The translations under genes were made by a program, and so were the position numbers. Below the pieces are notes generated by a model. It saw only the letters and a program-made list of their open reading frames with translations. It was not told where the DNA came from and did not search any database. From Methanoregula sp. (GTDB taxonomy: Archaea > Halobacteriota > Methanomicrobia > Methanomicrobiales > Methanospirillaceae), in assembly GCA_026394595.1 (NCBI GenBank), contig JAPKXX010000040.1, forward strand, positions 1-55,388: 55,388 nt of DNA, in the 5' to 3' direction. Below are positions 1 through 7,895 of the stretch, piece by piece (within the stretch, counting starts at the first letter, position 1; each line of letters begins with the position of its first letter).

Positions 1-92
1 CATAGCTTCTGATATGCTTATCATTATTTCTTCACGACACTGCAGCACACCGGGGCACCACCATCCGACCGGCACGAACCGATACCGGCCAT

Positions 93-441
93 CATCGTTC
101 ACACTACAGAACCATCGTAAACGGGTGCGGACGTTGTTTAACGGGAAAAATTCCCCTTCGACGCGTATTCACTTAAAAGATACATTGTCTCTAACGCACA
201 GTCACGCGTCGACCCCGTTGTGTGATACGGGGAACAAGGAGAACGGCGTTTTACGTCCCTTCTCTATCCAATAAAACAGTGCAATGCACACGATTGCCGC
301 AACGCCAGGGAACACTACGGGCATGTATTGAGATTGTGCGAAATAGTTTGATGATCTCAAGAACATCGTAGAACGGGGATCTTGGTATTTTATACGTATG
401 AGATTGTATACGGCTCAGCCCCGTTCTCGTTGTTCAAGTAT
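93..441. repeat. Direct repeat, copy 1 (left flank of the nuclease gene)
   Basis: This stretch matches a second copy at about 2124-2361 in the same orientation. Bases 93-211 match 2126-2243 at roughly 80 percent by eye, and 371-441 match 2291-2361 perfectly (71 bp). Between these blocks copy 1 has about 130 bp (241-370) that copy 2 lacks; this extra piece is bounded by GAACGGCG (241) and GAACGGGG (371). The perfect block carries inverted arms GAACGGGG (371-378) and CCCCGTTC (419-426) with an inner pair CGTAT/ATACG, so it could fold as a long hairpin. The two copies enclose a single AT-rich gene. No transposase is present. Confidence 0.85.
202..366 (-). CDS. Possible 54-aa membrane peptide or gene remnant inside repeat copy 1
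   Basis: An ATG-started frame of 54 codons lies mostly in the extra segment of repeat copy 1 that copy 2 lacks. It has one convincing hydrophobic segment (about residues 16-33, containing PGVAAIVCIALFYW) followed by a basic stretch EKGRK, as in a single membrane anchor with the positive side inside. Its last codons run into the shared repeat. No ribosome-binding site is evident. It could be the 3' end of a displaced membrane-protein gene carried in with the extra 130 bp, or chance. I do not recognise a family. Confidence 0.25.
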   Translation of the reverse strand: MFLRSSNYFAQSQYMPVVFPGVAAIVCIALFYWIEKGRKTPFSLFPVSHNGVDA

Positions 442-678
442 CAACCCGTTTGTTCTCATGATTTCTCTGTCATCGGTGCGGGCACAAGTGGACATACATG
501 GGGATTCGACTTGCAAGTCTCGCCAGATCTCACAGACCTGTGAAGGTACATTGCCCGAAGTGTCATGTGTATGTCAGGCGGATTGTGAGGAATGCGAAAT
601 AACTGGTTCTGCATCACCCCAGAATCCGGGCATATCCAAGCACATAGTTGTCAATGTGTTTCAAAAAGAGGAAAATTA
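442..678. other. Intergenic stretch with a possible zinc-ribbon fragment
   Basis: No convincing complete gene lies here. A short plus-strand frame at 498-602 (34 codons, ATG start) contains a CPKC pair followed by a basic tail, which looks like half of a zinc ribbon, but it has no partner cysteines and no clear ribosome-binding site. It may be a gene fragment. The stretch ends against the 3' end of the minus-strand nuclease gene. Confidence 0.3.
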
Positions 679-1869
679 TTAAAAATTGTGCTTTTTGTTG
701 ACCTCATCAAAACAAGTAATTATTAATTTATCCAACTTTTTTAGGTCATCAATCGAATTAATAATAATATTCGTCACACCCGAATTTGGGTATTTTTTAA
801 TTTCAAATCCTTTCGTTAGAGATTCAATATTTGGCGTATCAATGTGAACGTTGATAGATCTCATTGTCTCTTTTAAAAATAATCTTAAAAACCATCCATG
901 AGTATCTCGATTATTTATTGAGAAATAACTCATTGTATCCTTGGGTCGGAGCACGGATATATCTCGACCTGCCTTCTGAAGGATGGATTTTACCAATTCA
1001 AACGCTTTCATTTCCTCATCAGATATTTCGATTGGTTTCTCTACATAGGTTTGAACAGGTTTCACCTCACTTGGCTGTACCTGAGCAACTTTTTGCTTTT
1101 TTGTTTCTGGGATTTTTTGTTGCTGAATGTTTTGTGCCTCCTTCTGTTGATCCTCTATCCCTTGTCGTGTCATTTCCAAAATTGAATTCGAGATTGCTTG
1201 TTTAACGATGGGATTCATTTTTTCAAGAACATTGGTTGTGATTACCTTTTCTGGTATTGCGGCTTTAATTAAAAATCGAATAAACGGCTCTGTGGGATTT
1301 ATTAAAAGATTTTTGAATAATGTATTGATAGCTGTGAAGTTGTAGAGGTCTTCAGCGATGCTACATAGACTATCTTTATCATAATTTTCTTTTTTAAATT
1401 TCAATAAATTTTTATAATCTGATTCTTTCAAGTTTGAAAAATTTACGGTTAAGAAAGGTGTTTTATCCATCACGTTTGTTTTTTGGGTATCAGTAAAAAA
1501 TCGATATTCTTCACCATTCGTGACAATCCCGAATTTTGTATCGCTGTAAGCGTTAAAATATTGAGCCAATTGTGCATCATATTTCACTAAATTTTCATTC
1601 ACAGGCTTGGCTTCAGTAAATATAATGGGTTCTTTATCTTTTAAAATGGCAAAATCTACTCTTTGGTCTATCTTTTTCCCCCAAGCAGAAAGAAATTCTT
1701 GTTGAACTTCTAATGGATTAGAAGTATCATAACCAAGCACTTGTAGGAAGGGAATGATAAGAGCCTGTTTTGTTGTTTCTTCATTGGTGATATGAATTTT
1801 TCTTTCTTGGATTTTGAGAGATAATGTTTCTAAATCTTTTTGAAATTGCAAATCCTCCTTTAAGTCCAT
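679..1869 (-). CDS. Solitary restriction-endonuclease-like protein (HsdR N-terminal / type IV-like PD-(D/E)xK domain)
   Basis: The 396-aa protein has an N-terminal nuclease-like domain (about 1-160) resembling the HSDR_N domain of type I restriction subunits and predicted type IV restriction endonucleases. Asp72 in QRVDFAI and Glu86-Ala-Lys88 in FTEAK fit the PD-(D/E)xK catalytic set. A lysine/glutamine-rich linker (about 235-285) leads to a C-terminal domain (about 290-390) that I do not recognise. There is no helicase, methylase or specificity subunit beside it, so it is either a stand-alone methyl-dependent nuclease or an orphan. The gene is visibly richer in A+T than the rest of the window and sits between two direct repeats, which suggests acquisition by transfer. 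The start is well placed behind GAGGTG with a 5-nt spacer. Confidence 0.75.
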   Translation of the reverse strand: MDLKEDLQFQKDLETLSLKIQERKIHITNEETTKQALIIPFLQVLGYDTSNPLEVQQEFLSAWGKKIDQRVDFAILKDKEPIIFTEAKPVNENLVKYDAQLAQYFNAYSDTKFGIVTNGEEYRFFTDTQKTNVMDKTPFLTVNFSNLKESDYKNLLKFKKENYDKDSLCSIAEDLYNFTAINTLFKNLLINPTEPFIRFLIKAAIPEKVITTNVLEKMNPIVKQAISNSILEMTRQGIEDQQKEAQNIQQQKIPETKKQKVAQVQPSEVKPVQTYVEKPIEISDEEMKAFELVKSILQKAGRDISVLRPKDTMSYFSINNRDTHGWFLRLFLKETMRSINVHIDTPNIESLTKGFEIKKYPNSGVTNIIINSIDDLKKLDKLIITCFDEVNKKHNF

Positions 1870-2123
1870 ATTACACCTCAGTCATATGATATGAATCCTA
1901 TAGTATTTAGCTAATAAAAAACCTATTTGTAAATTGAGATTTGCATCATCCCCGACTTCCCCGTTCACGGCAGTTTTATCTGGAAACAAGAACACGCACC
2001 ATCCCGTGAACTAAACCCCCTGCGATATTATCGAGACTTCCGGCAGAACGTGCCTTTTTTACCAACTTGTCACATGACTGGGTGGAGTTATAATCGAGAA
2101 CGGCAAGGAACGGCGATCTTGAC
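1870..2123. other. Intergenic region upstream of the nuclease gene
   Basis: No gene is seen. This is the promoter side of the minus-strand nuclease gene. It contains an 8-bp inverted repeat, GTTCACGG (1963-1970) and CCGTGAAC (2004-2011), and near 2107-2130 a short GAACGG/CCGTTC inverted pair. The motif GAACGGCGATCTTG at about 2108 recurs as GAACGGGGATCTTG at 371 and 2291, so this block is built from variants of one small sequence module. Confidence 0.4.
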
Positions 2124-2361
2124 CCCCCGTTCACACTTCAGAACCATCGTATAACGTTCACAAACGTTGTTTAATGGGCAAAAGTACCCTTCGACGGGTA
2201 TTCACCCAAAGATACTTTGTTTCTAACGCACAATCACGCGTCGTTCTTGTAGTGTAAGATGAGAAGATCGATAACAATCGAGTACACGGAGAACGGGGAT
2301 CTTGGTATTTTATACGTATGAGATTGTATACGGCTCAGCCCCGTTCTCGTTGTTCAAGTAT
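2124..2361. repeat. Direct repeat, copy 2 (right flank of the nuclease gene)
   Basis: This is the second copy of the repeat at 93-441. It is identical to copy 1 over 2291-2361 and diverged over 2126-2243. The perfect block again carries GAACGGGG (2291-2298) and CCCCGTTC (2339-2346) arms that could form a hairpin. Its last base coincides with the stop codon of a decayed minus-strand frame (2361-2513), so the repeat may mark the boundary of an inserted or duplicated segment. Confidence 0.85.
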
Positions 2362-2513
2362 TAGGTTGGGAGCAGATCTTCCATAATCCCCTTCTTTTTC
2401 TTAACCGGATTATGCCTCATATCTACGGATAGAATTACCGAACGCTCATCACTCCCGAGGTAATTTTTTCAGGTAGCCGGAACTGATACCGGTGTGGTCA
2501 ACCGTTGAATCAT
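2361..2513 (-). pseudogene. Decayed small reading frame with an internal TGA, downstream of the 2510-2830 gene
   Basis: An ATG at 2513 overlaps the TGA of the upstream gene as ATGA, the usual sign of translational coupling. The frame then runs 14 codons, meets TGA at 2469-2471, and continues open for 35 more codons to TAA at 2361-2363. The second part reads like a real protein C-terminus (ERSVILSVDMRHNPV, then KKKKG and an acidic end). One stop or a nearby indel in the A6 run seems to have broken a small gene of about 50 residues. The final stop sits at the edge of repeat copy 2. Selenocysteine decoding is possible in principle but nothing supports it here. Confidence 0.4.
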
Positions 2514-2830
2514 TTGAGCTCAGCGATCTCATTGTCGATCCAGTCCTGGATGACCAGTTTCATCTGTTTTATTGTGATGCCGGGCGCGTTGCGCACACGG
2601 ATCTCCACCTCAAGGAGGTCAAGGATTGGTGTAACGGTGGTAAAATAATCATCGATGCAGTTCAGGCCCCCTCCTTTTTTGATGTGGAGCATGACGAACT
2701 CGTTGAGGTGCTCAAATTCACCGGTGACATCGACAATTGCCTCAAGGGTCATTGTACCAGGTTCACTGACCAAGCATTTGTCGTTGGCAAGAGCCTTGCC
2801 ATCATCGTTTACATCGGTTGGAGGCTGCAT
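2510..2830 (-). CDS. Hypothetical protein, about 106 aa
   Basis: The frame gives a well-composed acidic protein with a regular mixed alpha/beta pattern (TMTLEAIVDVTGEFEHLNEF, then ITIKQMKLVIQDWIDNEIAEL), unlike the opposing plus-strand frame, which is cysteine- and histidine-rich and looks like a shadow. The start is uncertain: ATG at 2830 has a weak GGGGACC upstream, and an internal ATG at residue 27 would give an 80-aa protein. Its stop overlaps the ATG of the decayed frame downstream, suggesting a former two-gene operon. I do not recognise a family. Confidence 0.5.
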   Translation of the reverse strand: MQPPTDVNDDGKALANDKCLVSEPGTMTLEAIVDVTGEFEHLNEFVMLHIKKGGGLNCIDDYFTTVTPILDLLEVEIRVRNAPGITIKQMKLVIQDWIDNEIAELK

Positions 2831-3016
2831 GGCATCAGCACTGGTTGTAAGGTCCCCGGCCTTTCATATGGCGTACAGTATCGTACAACTCCTGGCATAC
2901 ACACCGGAACTTATGGACACTTTAAAAAAACAGTCTGTTGGTGTGGCATAAATAGGTGATTACACCGCTGTTAGACCGGATTTATCGTATCGAAAAAAAA
3001 AAATTATGACAGGTCA

Positions 3017-3712
3017 TTATTTTCCCGATGTCTCTTTTGGCTTTGGTAAAAATGGAATAATCGAAGCGGCTATCTTTGCGATGTCCATGGACTGGAGCAC
3101 GACCTTACCCGGCCCGGTGAGCGTGGTCACAAAAAGACCTTCCCCGCCAAAGATAATCGAGCTGATCCCCCCGGCAAGTGCGATATCATAGCTAACCGTA
3201 CTCTCGAAACCTACTACAAGTCCGGTCTGCACCTTGACCATCTCACCTTCCTTCAGGGTGATCTCAACAATATCCCCGCAGCAGTGCAGAAACACGGTGC
3301 CAGCACCACTCATGTTCTGGAGGATGAAACCCTCACCGCCAAATAACCCGCTCCGGATCTTTTTGGTGAACGTGATATCCAATACTACACCCTCTTCGCA
3401 GCACAGGAATGAGTCTCGCTGGGTGACAAACTCGTTGCCGGCAGCAAGTCTTACCGGAAAAATTTTTCCCGGCACATTGCCCGCAAACGAGACGAAGCCG
3501 GGAGAAGCAGCCGGGGAAAATTTTGTTAAAAAAAGGCTCTCCCCGGTGAGGACTCGTTTTATCCCTGAGAGAATTCCGCCTTTGAGCTGGGACTCCATCT
3601 GCATATGCCCGCTCATGTTCACCATTGCTCCCGCTTCGGCAAGGAGCCCTTCACCGGTATCGAGCTCGACTTTCACCATCTGGAGGTTGTCACCTATGAT
3701 CTCATACTTCAT
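3017..3712 (-). CDS. AIM24 / TIGR00266 family protein
   Basis: The 231-aa protein begins MKYEIIGDNLQMVKVELDTG and continues with LLAEAGAMVNMSG, GGILSGIKRVLTGESLF and a glycine-rich repeat-like core, all typical of the TIGR00266/AIM24 (DUF124) family. These proteins fold as a beta-rich trimeric barrel; the mitochondrial member Aim24 helps organise the inner membrane, but the archaeal role is unknown. Length is normal. The start has GAGG six bases upstream. No operon partner is evident; the next minus-strand gene ends 52 bp upstream. Confidence 0.85.
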   Translation of the reverse strand: MKYEIIGDNLQMVKVELDTGEGLLAEAGAMVNMSGHMQMESQLKGGILSGIKRVLTGESLFLTKFSPAASPGFVSFAGNVPGKIFPVRLAAGNEFVTQRDSFLCCEEGVVLDITFTKKIRSGLFGGEGFILQNMSGAGTVFLHCCGDIVEITLKEGEMVKVQTGLVVGFESTVSYDIALAGGISSIIFGGEGLFVTTLTGPGKVVLQSMDIAKIAASIIPFLPKPKETSGK

Positions 3713-3764
3713 TATTGTCCTCGATCACAGGTGCGGCACACAACTACAAATGTATTGCGTGTAG

Positions 3765-5030
3765 TCAGGCGTTTGCATGCAGGAGGGGAGTATCCTGGTC
3801 ATATCTTTTCCTTATACTCCGTGCGGCAAGCATACCGGTAGAGAACGCAGCCTGGAGGTTATAACCCCCGGTGTCACCATCATAATCAAGAACCTCCCCA
3901 ACAAAAAACAGGTTTTTTACCTTACGGGATTCCATCGTTTTTGGGTTCACTTCATCAAGCGACACTCCGCCCTGCGTAACCATGGCGACAGAAAAGTCAC
4001 CGGGCGTATCGACAGTCAGGGGGAATTCTGTGAGATGCGTAATCAGCCGCAATCGCAGAGGTACAGAGAGGTGTGAGCAGGTAAGATAAGGTGAAGTGCC
4101 CGCCAAATCGAGAACTTTTCCGACAAGACGTTGGGGAATATTGTATGAAGATAGCACTGATTTTACCTGTCGGCTGCCGTTTGATTTCACCTGCTCAACA
4201 AAGCCGCGGGCAAATTCTTCCTGACGTAATGTGCCGACAAACGATAACCGGATGACATCGCCTGACCTGATAGTACGCGACATGTCGAGGATACCAGGTC
4301 CTGATAACCCTTTGTGGGTGAACAGCACGTCACCCCTGAAGGCAATCACATTTTTCCCTTTTCGCCAGACTGAACAGTGCATTGCTGAAAATGACATGCC
4401 CGCCAGATCGGCAAATGGAAAATCTTTGATATATAATGGTGTAAGCGCCGGTGCTATTTCCCTGACGGTATGTCCCATGCCGGCAGCAAAACGGTAACCA
4501 TCCCCCGATGATCCGGTTGCCGGGTATGATGCTCCTCCGGTGGCGATGACAACGAACTTCGCGTGGTATGTTGCCTGGCTTGTCACAATTTCAAAATCTT
4601 TTTGCTGACGATTGATTCGGGTCACGGCTTCATTGCAGCGTAGGATGACATTTTGGTTCCCGCACTCGCGGATAATTCCATCCAGTACATCAGCAGAACT
4701 CCGCGATACAGGAAACACCTTGCCCCCCGACTCGGTTTCGGTTGCCACACCATGGTCTTTGAAAAACGCAGTGAGATCCCTGTTTGAAAAGGAAAGAAGA
4801 GCCGGTCTTAAAAATTTCCCGTTACTCCCGTAATGGGAGAGAAAATTCAGGATATTGCCATCATGCGTGATATTGCACTGCCCTGTGCCGGAGATCAGGA
4901 GTTTTCTGCCAGGAGAATTCATCTTCTCCAGAACGAGAATCCGGTGATCCGGTGTGGCTGTATTGATTGCACAGAAGAGTCCGGCAGGTCCTGCACCGAC
5001 TACCGCAACATCGTAGTGCTCATTTGTCAT
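3765..5030 (-). CDS. BaiN/HI0933-type FAD-dependent oxidoreductase
   Basis: The 421-aa protein has an N-terminal Rossmann FAD site (VVGAGPAGLFCAI, residues about 10-22), the family motif PGRKLLISGTGQCNIT (about 40-55), the ATGGASYPATGSSGDGY stretch (about 163-180) and the C-terminal GGV and FVGEVLDYDGDTGGYNLQAA signature. These define the HI0933/YhiN/BaiN flavoprotein family. Bacterial BaiN is linked to reduction of bile-acid enones, but most members have no assigned substrate, so no reaction is claimed. It is cytoplasmic and full length. The MFS remnant lies divergently about 140 bp away. Confidence 0.88.
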   Translation of the reverse strand: MTNEHYDVAVVGAGPAGLFCAINTATPDHRILVLEKMNSPGRKLLISGTGQCNITHDGNILNFLSHYGSNGKFLRPALLSFSNRDLTAFFKDHGVATETESGGKVFPVSRSSADVLDGIIRECGNQNVILRCNEAVTRINRQQKDFEIVTSQATYHAKFVVIATGGASYPATGSSGDGYRFAAGMGHTVREIAPALTPLYIKDFPFADLAGMSFSAMHCSVWRKGKNVIAFRGDVLFTHKGLSGPGILDMSRTIRSGDVIRLSFVGTLRQEEFARGFVEQVKSNGSRQVKSVLSSYNIPQRLVGKVLDLAGTSPYLTCSHLSVPLRLRLITHLTEFPLTVDTPGDFSVAMVTQGGVSLDEVNPKTMESRKVKNLFFVGEVLDYDGDTGGYNLQAAFSTGMLAARSIRKRYDQDTPLLHANA

Positions 5031-5170
5031 CGCATCACCATGGTTTTAGACTGCATCTCTCATGAAGTACAGACCTGCTCCTGTGAACAGGAATTATCCA
5101 CTGAGAGATATGATCTCTCACAACCGTTTCCAAACGCTTATTCGTGCCATGAAACAGACAGTATTTTCCC

Positions 5171-6321
5171 ATGGATGACAACCGCGAAAAACAGGTCATC
5201 TTCATTGTCGCGTCGCTTGCATCGTTTCTCGTACCGTATACTGGCTCCTCGATTACCGTCGCATTGCCTGCAATCGGTGCGCAGTTCGGTCTCGATGCAG
5301 TGATGCTGGGGGGGATCACCTCTGCGTACATTATATCTGCAGCAGTTTTTATTGTCCCGTTTGGAAAATTTTCAGATATTATCGGGAGAAAAAAAATATT
5401 TGTATGGGGGTGTTGCAGTCTTTTCCATTGCATCATGCATCTCATCAATCGCCCCTTCTCACTAGGTCCTGTTTATCGCACGGTTTATTCAGGGAATTGG
5501 GGGGGCCATGCTCTTTGCAACCTCGACCGCGATTGTGACGCAGGTCTTTCCTCCCGGAGAACGGGGCAATGCTTTTTTCGGGGATGTATGGTCTGGTCAG
5601 TCTCACGGATCAGAGTGCTGTATCATGGCTGGTGTTGGGAATTGTTCTCCTTTTTGTCTTTCTCTGGTACGAGCGGCGGTGTGAAAGCCCGGTCCTTGAT
5701 ATACGAATATTCTGGCAGAACCGGACGTTTATATACTCCAACATTGCTGCAATGATCAACTACGGCGCCACGTACGCAGTTGCGTTCCTGCTTGCGCTTT
5801 ATCTCCAGTACGTGAGGGGTTTTTCTGCCGAAGGAGCCGGCGTAATCCTCGTCGCACAACCCCCGGTCCAGACATTTTTTTCACCGGTTGCTGGTCATCT
5901 CTCCGACCGGATAGAACCGAGAATAGTAGCGACTGTCGGAATGGGAATCATGACCCCGGGGCTGTCGGTCTTCATCTTCCCGACACCTGATACGCCGCTC
6001 CTGATCATCGTCTGCACCCTGCTCTGGCTCGGTCTCGGGTACGCGCTCTTCTCCTCCCCGAACACAAATGCAATCATGAGCTCAGTGGATATTCGACACC
6101 TCGGCATCGCATCAGGCATGGTAGCAACCATGCGCTCGATGGGGCAGGTTCTCTCTATGGCAATTGCCATGCTCTGCTTTTCTGTGTATCTTGGCACAGC
6201 TACGATCTCTTCACTGAATTATCCGCAATTCATGGATGCAGTTACAACAGCATTTCTGGTTTTTTCTGGTATCTGTATGGTGGGAATATTTGCCTCGTAT
6301 GCACGGGGTACTATCCGCTAA
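5171..6321 (+). pseudogene. Decayed DHA2-type MFS drug transporter
   Basis: The first 78 codons encode a good MFS start (VALPAIG, then GKFSDIIGRKKIF). An extra G in the G5 run at 5406-5410 shifts the frame; the continuation (AVFSIASCISSIAPS, then FIARFIQGIGGAMLF and VFPPGERGNAFFG) is interrupted by TAG at 5463-5465. Near 5578 the sequence jumps frame again and lands far downstream in the usual protein (YERRCESPVLDIRIF onwards to the normal C-terminus at 6321). About 80-90 residues, roughly TM5-7 of a 14-TM protein, are missing. At least three independent lesions make this a true pseudogene rather than one sequencing error. Confidence 0.85.
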
Positions 6322-6370
6322 AACCATACTTTCCGCAACACTTATTTCTCCCCGTTCACTACTACACCAT

Positions 6371-6520
6371 ATGCAGAAGCACAGCTGCGGATTTGAAGAG
6401 CACATCTTCTGCCGGCACTGCAAGATTCCTGTTGAATATAACGATTTTCGTGGACTCTATTGCCCGAAATGTCGCCGCCCAATCACCATGATATGCCCAC
6501 GGTGCGGTCAGCGGTGGTAA
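6371..6520 (+). CDS. Small double zinc-ribbon protein (49 aa)
   Basis: The 49-aa frame contains three CxxC pairs: FCRHC, YCPKC and ICPRC, with the C-terminus GQRW. This is the layout of small archaeal zinc-ribbon proteins that bind nucleic acid or a protein partner. There is no Shine-Dalgarno sequence before the ATG at 6371, so the transcript may be leaderless. It converges on another zinc-ribbon gene with only 13 bp between stops. The true function is unknown. Confidence 0.65.
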   Translation: MQKHSCGFEEHIFCRHCKIPVEYNDFRGLYCPKCRRPITMICPRCGQRW

Positions 6521-6533
6521 AAAAGTATCCGGA

Positions 6534-6800
6534 TCAGATCTTTTTTCGCACCCACATCGCATACTGCTTGCGCAGATCCTCCATCTCGTCCGGGGTCAGG
6601 TCTTTTCGTTTCATCGTGTGCAGGTATTGATCCAGCTGTCGTACGATATGCTCAGCCTCCAGATAATCCTCCACCTCCAGATAAACGGGCACACGGCTGA
6701 CTTCGTATGCCTGCCCGCATACCGGGCAGAGTTTCCAGCGCTGGTACCGATCCACATAGGCGAACGTCCGGCAGCCGGGGCACCGAACAATGACGTACAT
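6534..6800 (-). CDS. DUF1922-like zinc-ribbon protein
   Basis: The 88-aa protein starts MYVIVRCPGCRTFAYVDRYQRWKLCPVCG, a rubredoxin-like zinc knuckle with two CxxC pairs, and continues as a charged helical tail with YLEAEHIVRQLDQYLH. The N-terminus matches the DUF1922 family known from methanogens. A TTG two codons upstream is possible, but the ATG at 6800 aligns with the family start. Function is not established. Confidence 0.75.
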   Translation of the reverse strand: MYVIVRCPGCRTFAYVDRYQRWKLCPVCGQAYEVSRVPVYLEVEDYLEAEHIVRQLDQYLHTMKRKDLTPDEMEDLRKQYAMWVRKKI

Positions 6801-6942
6801 GGTCAAAGGGTAATCAGCAATCTCATGATAAAAATATATCGATTATTGGGAAACCGTCCATGGGTGGCCGTAGCCCGGTACGCGTTTCCGAAGATGCAGA
6901 GCGAAACGCCTTTATCGATAGTATATCTGATATGATGGTGCT

Positions 6943-7695
6943 ATGGATCATATCACCGTAATCGGCATCCGCGGACTGCCCATCATCCACGGGGGGGATG
7001 ATATTGCATCTCTTATCTGCAGACAGCAGCCTCTATTGGATCAGGATATCCTCTGCATCGCCTCAACCATTTATTCCAAATCGAAAGGGTACACAAAATC
7101 CCTTGGCTCTATTACACCAGGTGAACGGGCAGAACGCCTTGCCAGAATTAATGGCGAAGATCCGCGCTTTGTTCAGGCAGTGCTTGACGCTTCTGCCGAT
7201 GTCATCATGGAGCACCCCTTCATCCTTTCTGAGCTTTCATTCGGTCATATCGGTGTCAGGGCCGGGGTTGACCAGAGCAATATCGAGGACGGCATGGTCA
7301 TCTTTCTTCCGCCGGACCCGATGAAGGCAGCCGATGAGATGCGGTCACAGATAAAAAACATTTCCGGAAAGAATATCGGCGTGATCATCACCGACACCTG
7401 CGGGCGTTCCTTCCGGCGCGGGCAGACCGGAAATGCGATAGGGTGGAGCGGGATGCTGGCAATCCGTGACTTCCGTGGTGATGTCGACCTGTTTGGTCAT
7501 GTGCTCAAGATCACCGAGGAGGCAGTGGTGGATGAGATCGCGGGTTTTGCAAATTTTGTGATGGGCGAGAGCAATAACGGCGTACCTGCGGTTATCTTCC
7601 GGAACTGCCCGCAATGGAGCGGGCACGATAACCTCTATTTCTCAAAAGATGAGGATATCACACGGAAACTGTTGAAAAAGGAGCGGGGTCAATAG
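6943..7695 (+). CDS. cofE: Coenzyme F420-0:L-glutamate ligase CofE
   Basis: The 250-aa protein matches CofE/FbiB-N throughout: VIGIRGLPIIHGGDDIASLI at the N-terminus, ASTIYSKSKG, NGEDPRFVQAVLDASADVIM, the ADQ-like VRAGVDQSNIEDG, and VIITDTCGRSFRRGQTGNAIG. CofE adds L-glutamate residues to the lactyl phosphate of F420-0 using GTP, giving the gamma-linked tail of F420-2, the hydride carrier of methanogenesis. Length is normal. The plus-strand gene ends overlapping the tail of the convergent Sec61 beta gene by 7 bp. Confidence 0.95.
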   Translation: MDHITVIGIRGLPIIHGGDDIASLICRQQPLLDQDILCIASTIYSKSKGYTKSLGSITPGERAERLARINGEDPRFVQAVLDASADVIMEHPFILSELSFGHIGVRAGVDQSNIEDGMVIFLPPDPMKAADEMRSQIKNISGKNIGVIITDTCGRSFRRGQTGNAIGWSGMLAIRDFRGDVDLFGHVLKITEEAVVDEIAGFANFVMGESNNGVPAVIFRNCPQWSGHDNLYFSKDEDITRKLLKKERGQ

Positions 7696-7847
7696 ACCAT
7701 GTTAAGGATCAGAATGAATATACCGATAGCGGCAGAAACCGCCATTACAATAATGGGGCTGATGTGCACAGCGCGGCGGTCCTCGCTGTCATAATAATTC
7801 ACGAGACCAGCCGATGACATCAGCCGTCCACCCTGTTTCTTTGCCAT
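7689..7847 (-). CDS. Preprotein translocase subunit Sec61 beta (SecG-type)
   Basis: This 52-aa gene reads MAKKQGGRLMSSAGLVNYYD, then SEDRRAVHISPIIVM, one transmembrane helix and a short C-terminus. The cytosolic SAGLxxYYD motif followed by a single C-terminal anchor is diagnostic of archaeal Sec61 beta, the small nonessential subunit of the SecYE-beta channel. The initiator is ATG at 7847; the 3' end overlaps the convergent cofE stop. Confidence 0.93.
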   Translation of the reverse strand: MAKKQGGRLMSSAGLVNYYDSEDRRAVHISPIIVMAVSAAIGIFILILNMVY

Positions 7848-7895
7848 GCATATCTATTTCATTTTTCGATATATAAAAGAGTGTCAGGAGTGCAT

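Noticed and set aside
2469-2471. In-frame TGA as a selenocysteine codon
   Set aside because: No SECIS-like hairpin seen and no cysteine homologue known; a decayed gene beside a repeat is simpler.
1-2500. Complete insertion sequence around the nuclease gene
   Set aside because: Flanking repeats are direct rather than terminal inverted repeats and no transposase is present.
5463-5465. In-frame TAG in the MFS gene as pyrrolysine
   Set aside because: Other lesions (extra G, internal deletion) already break the gene, so readthrough would not restore it.
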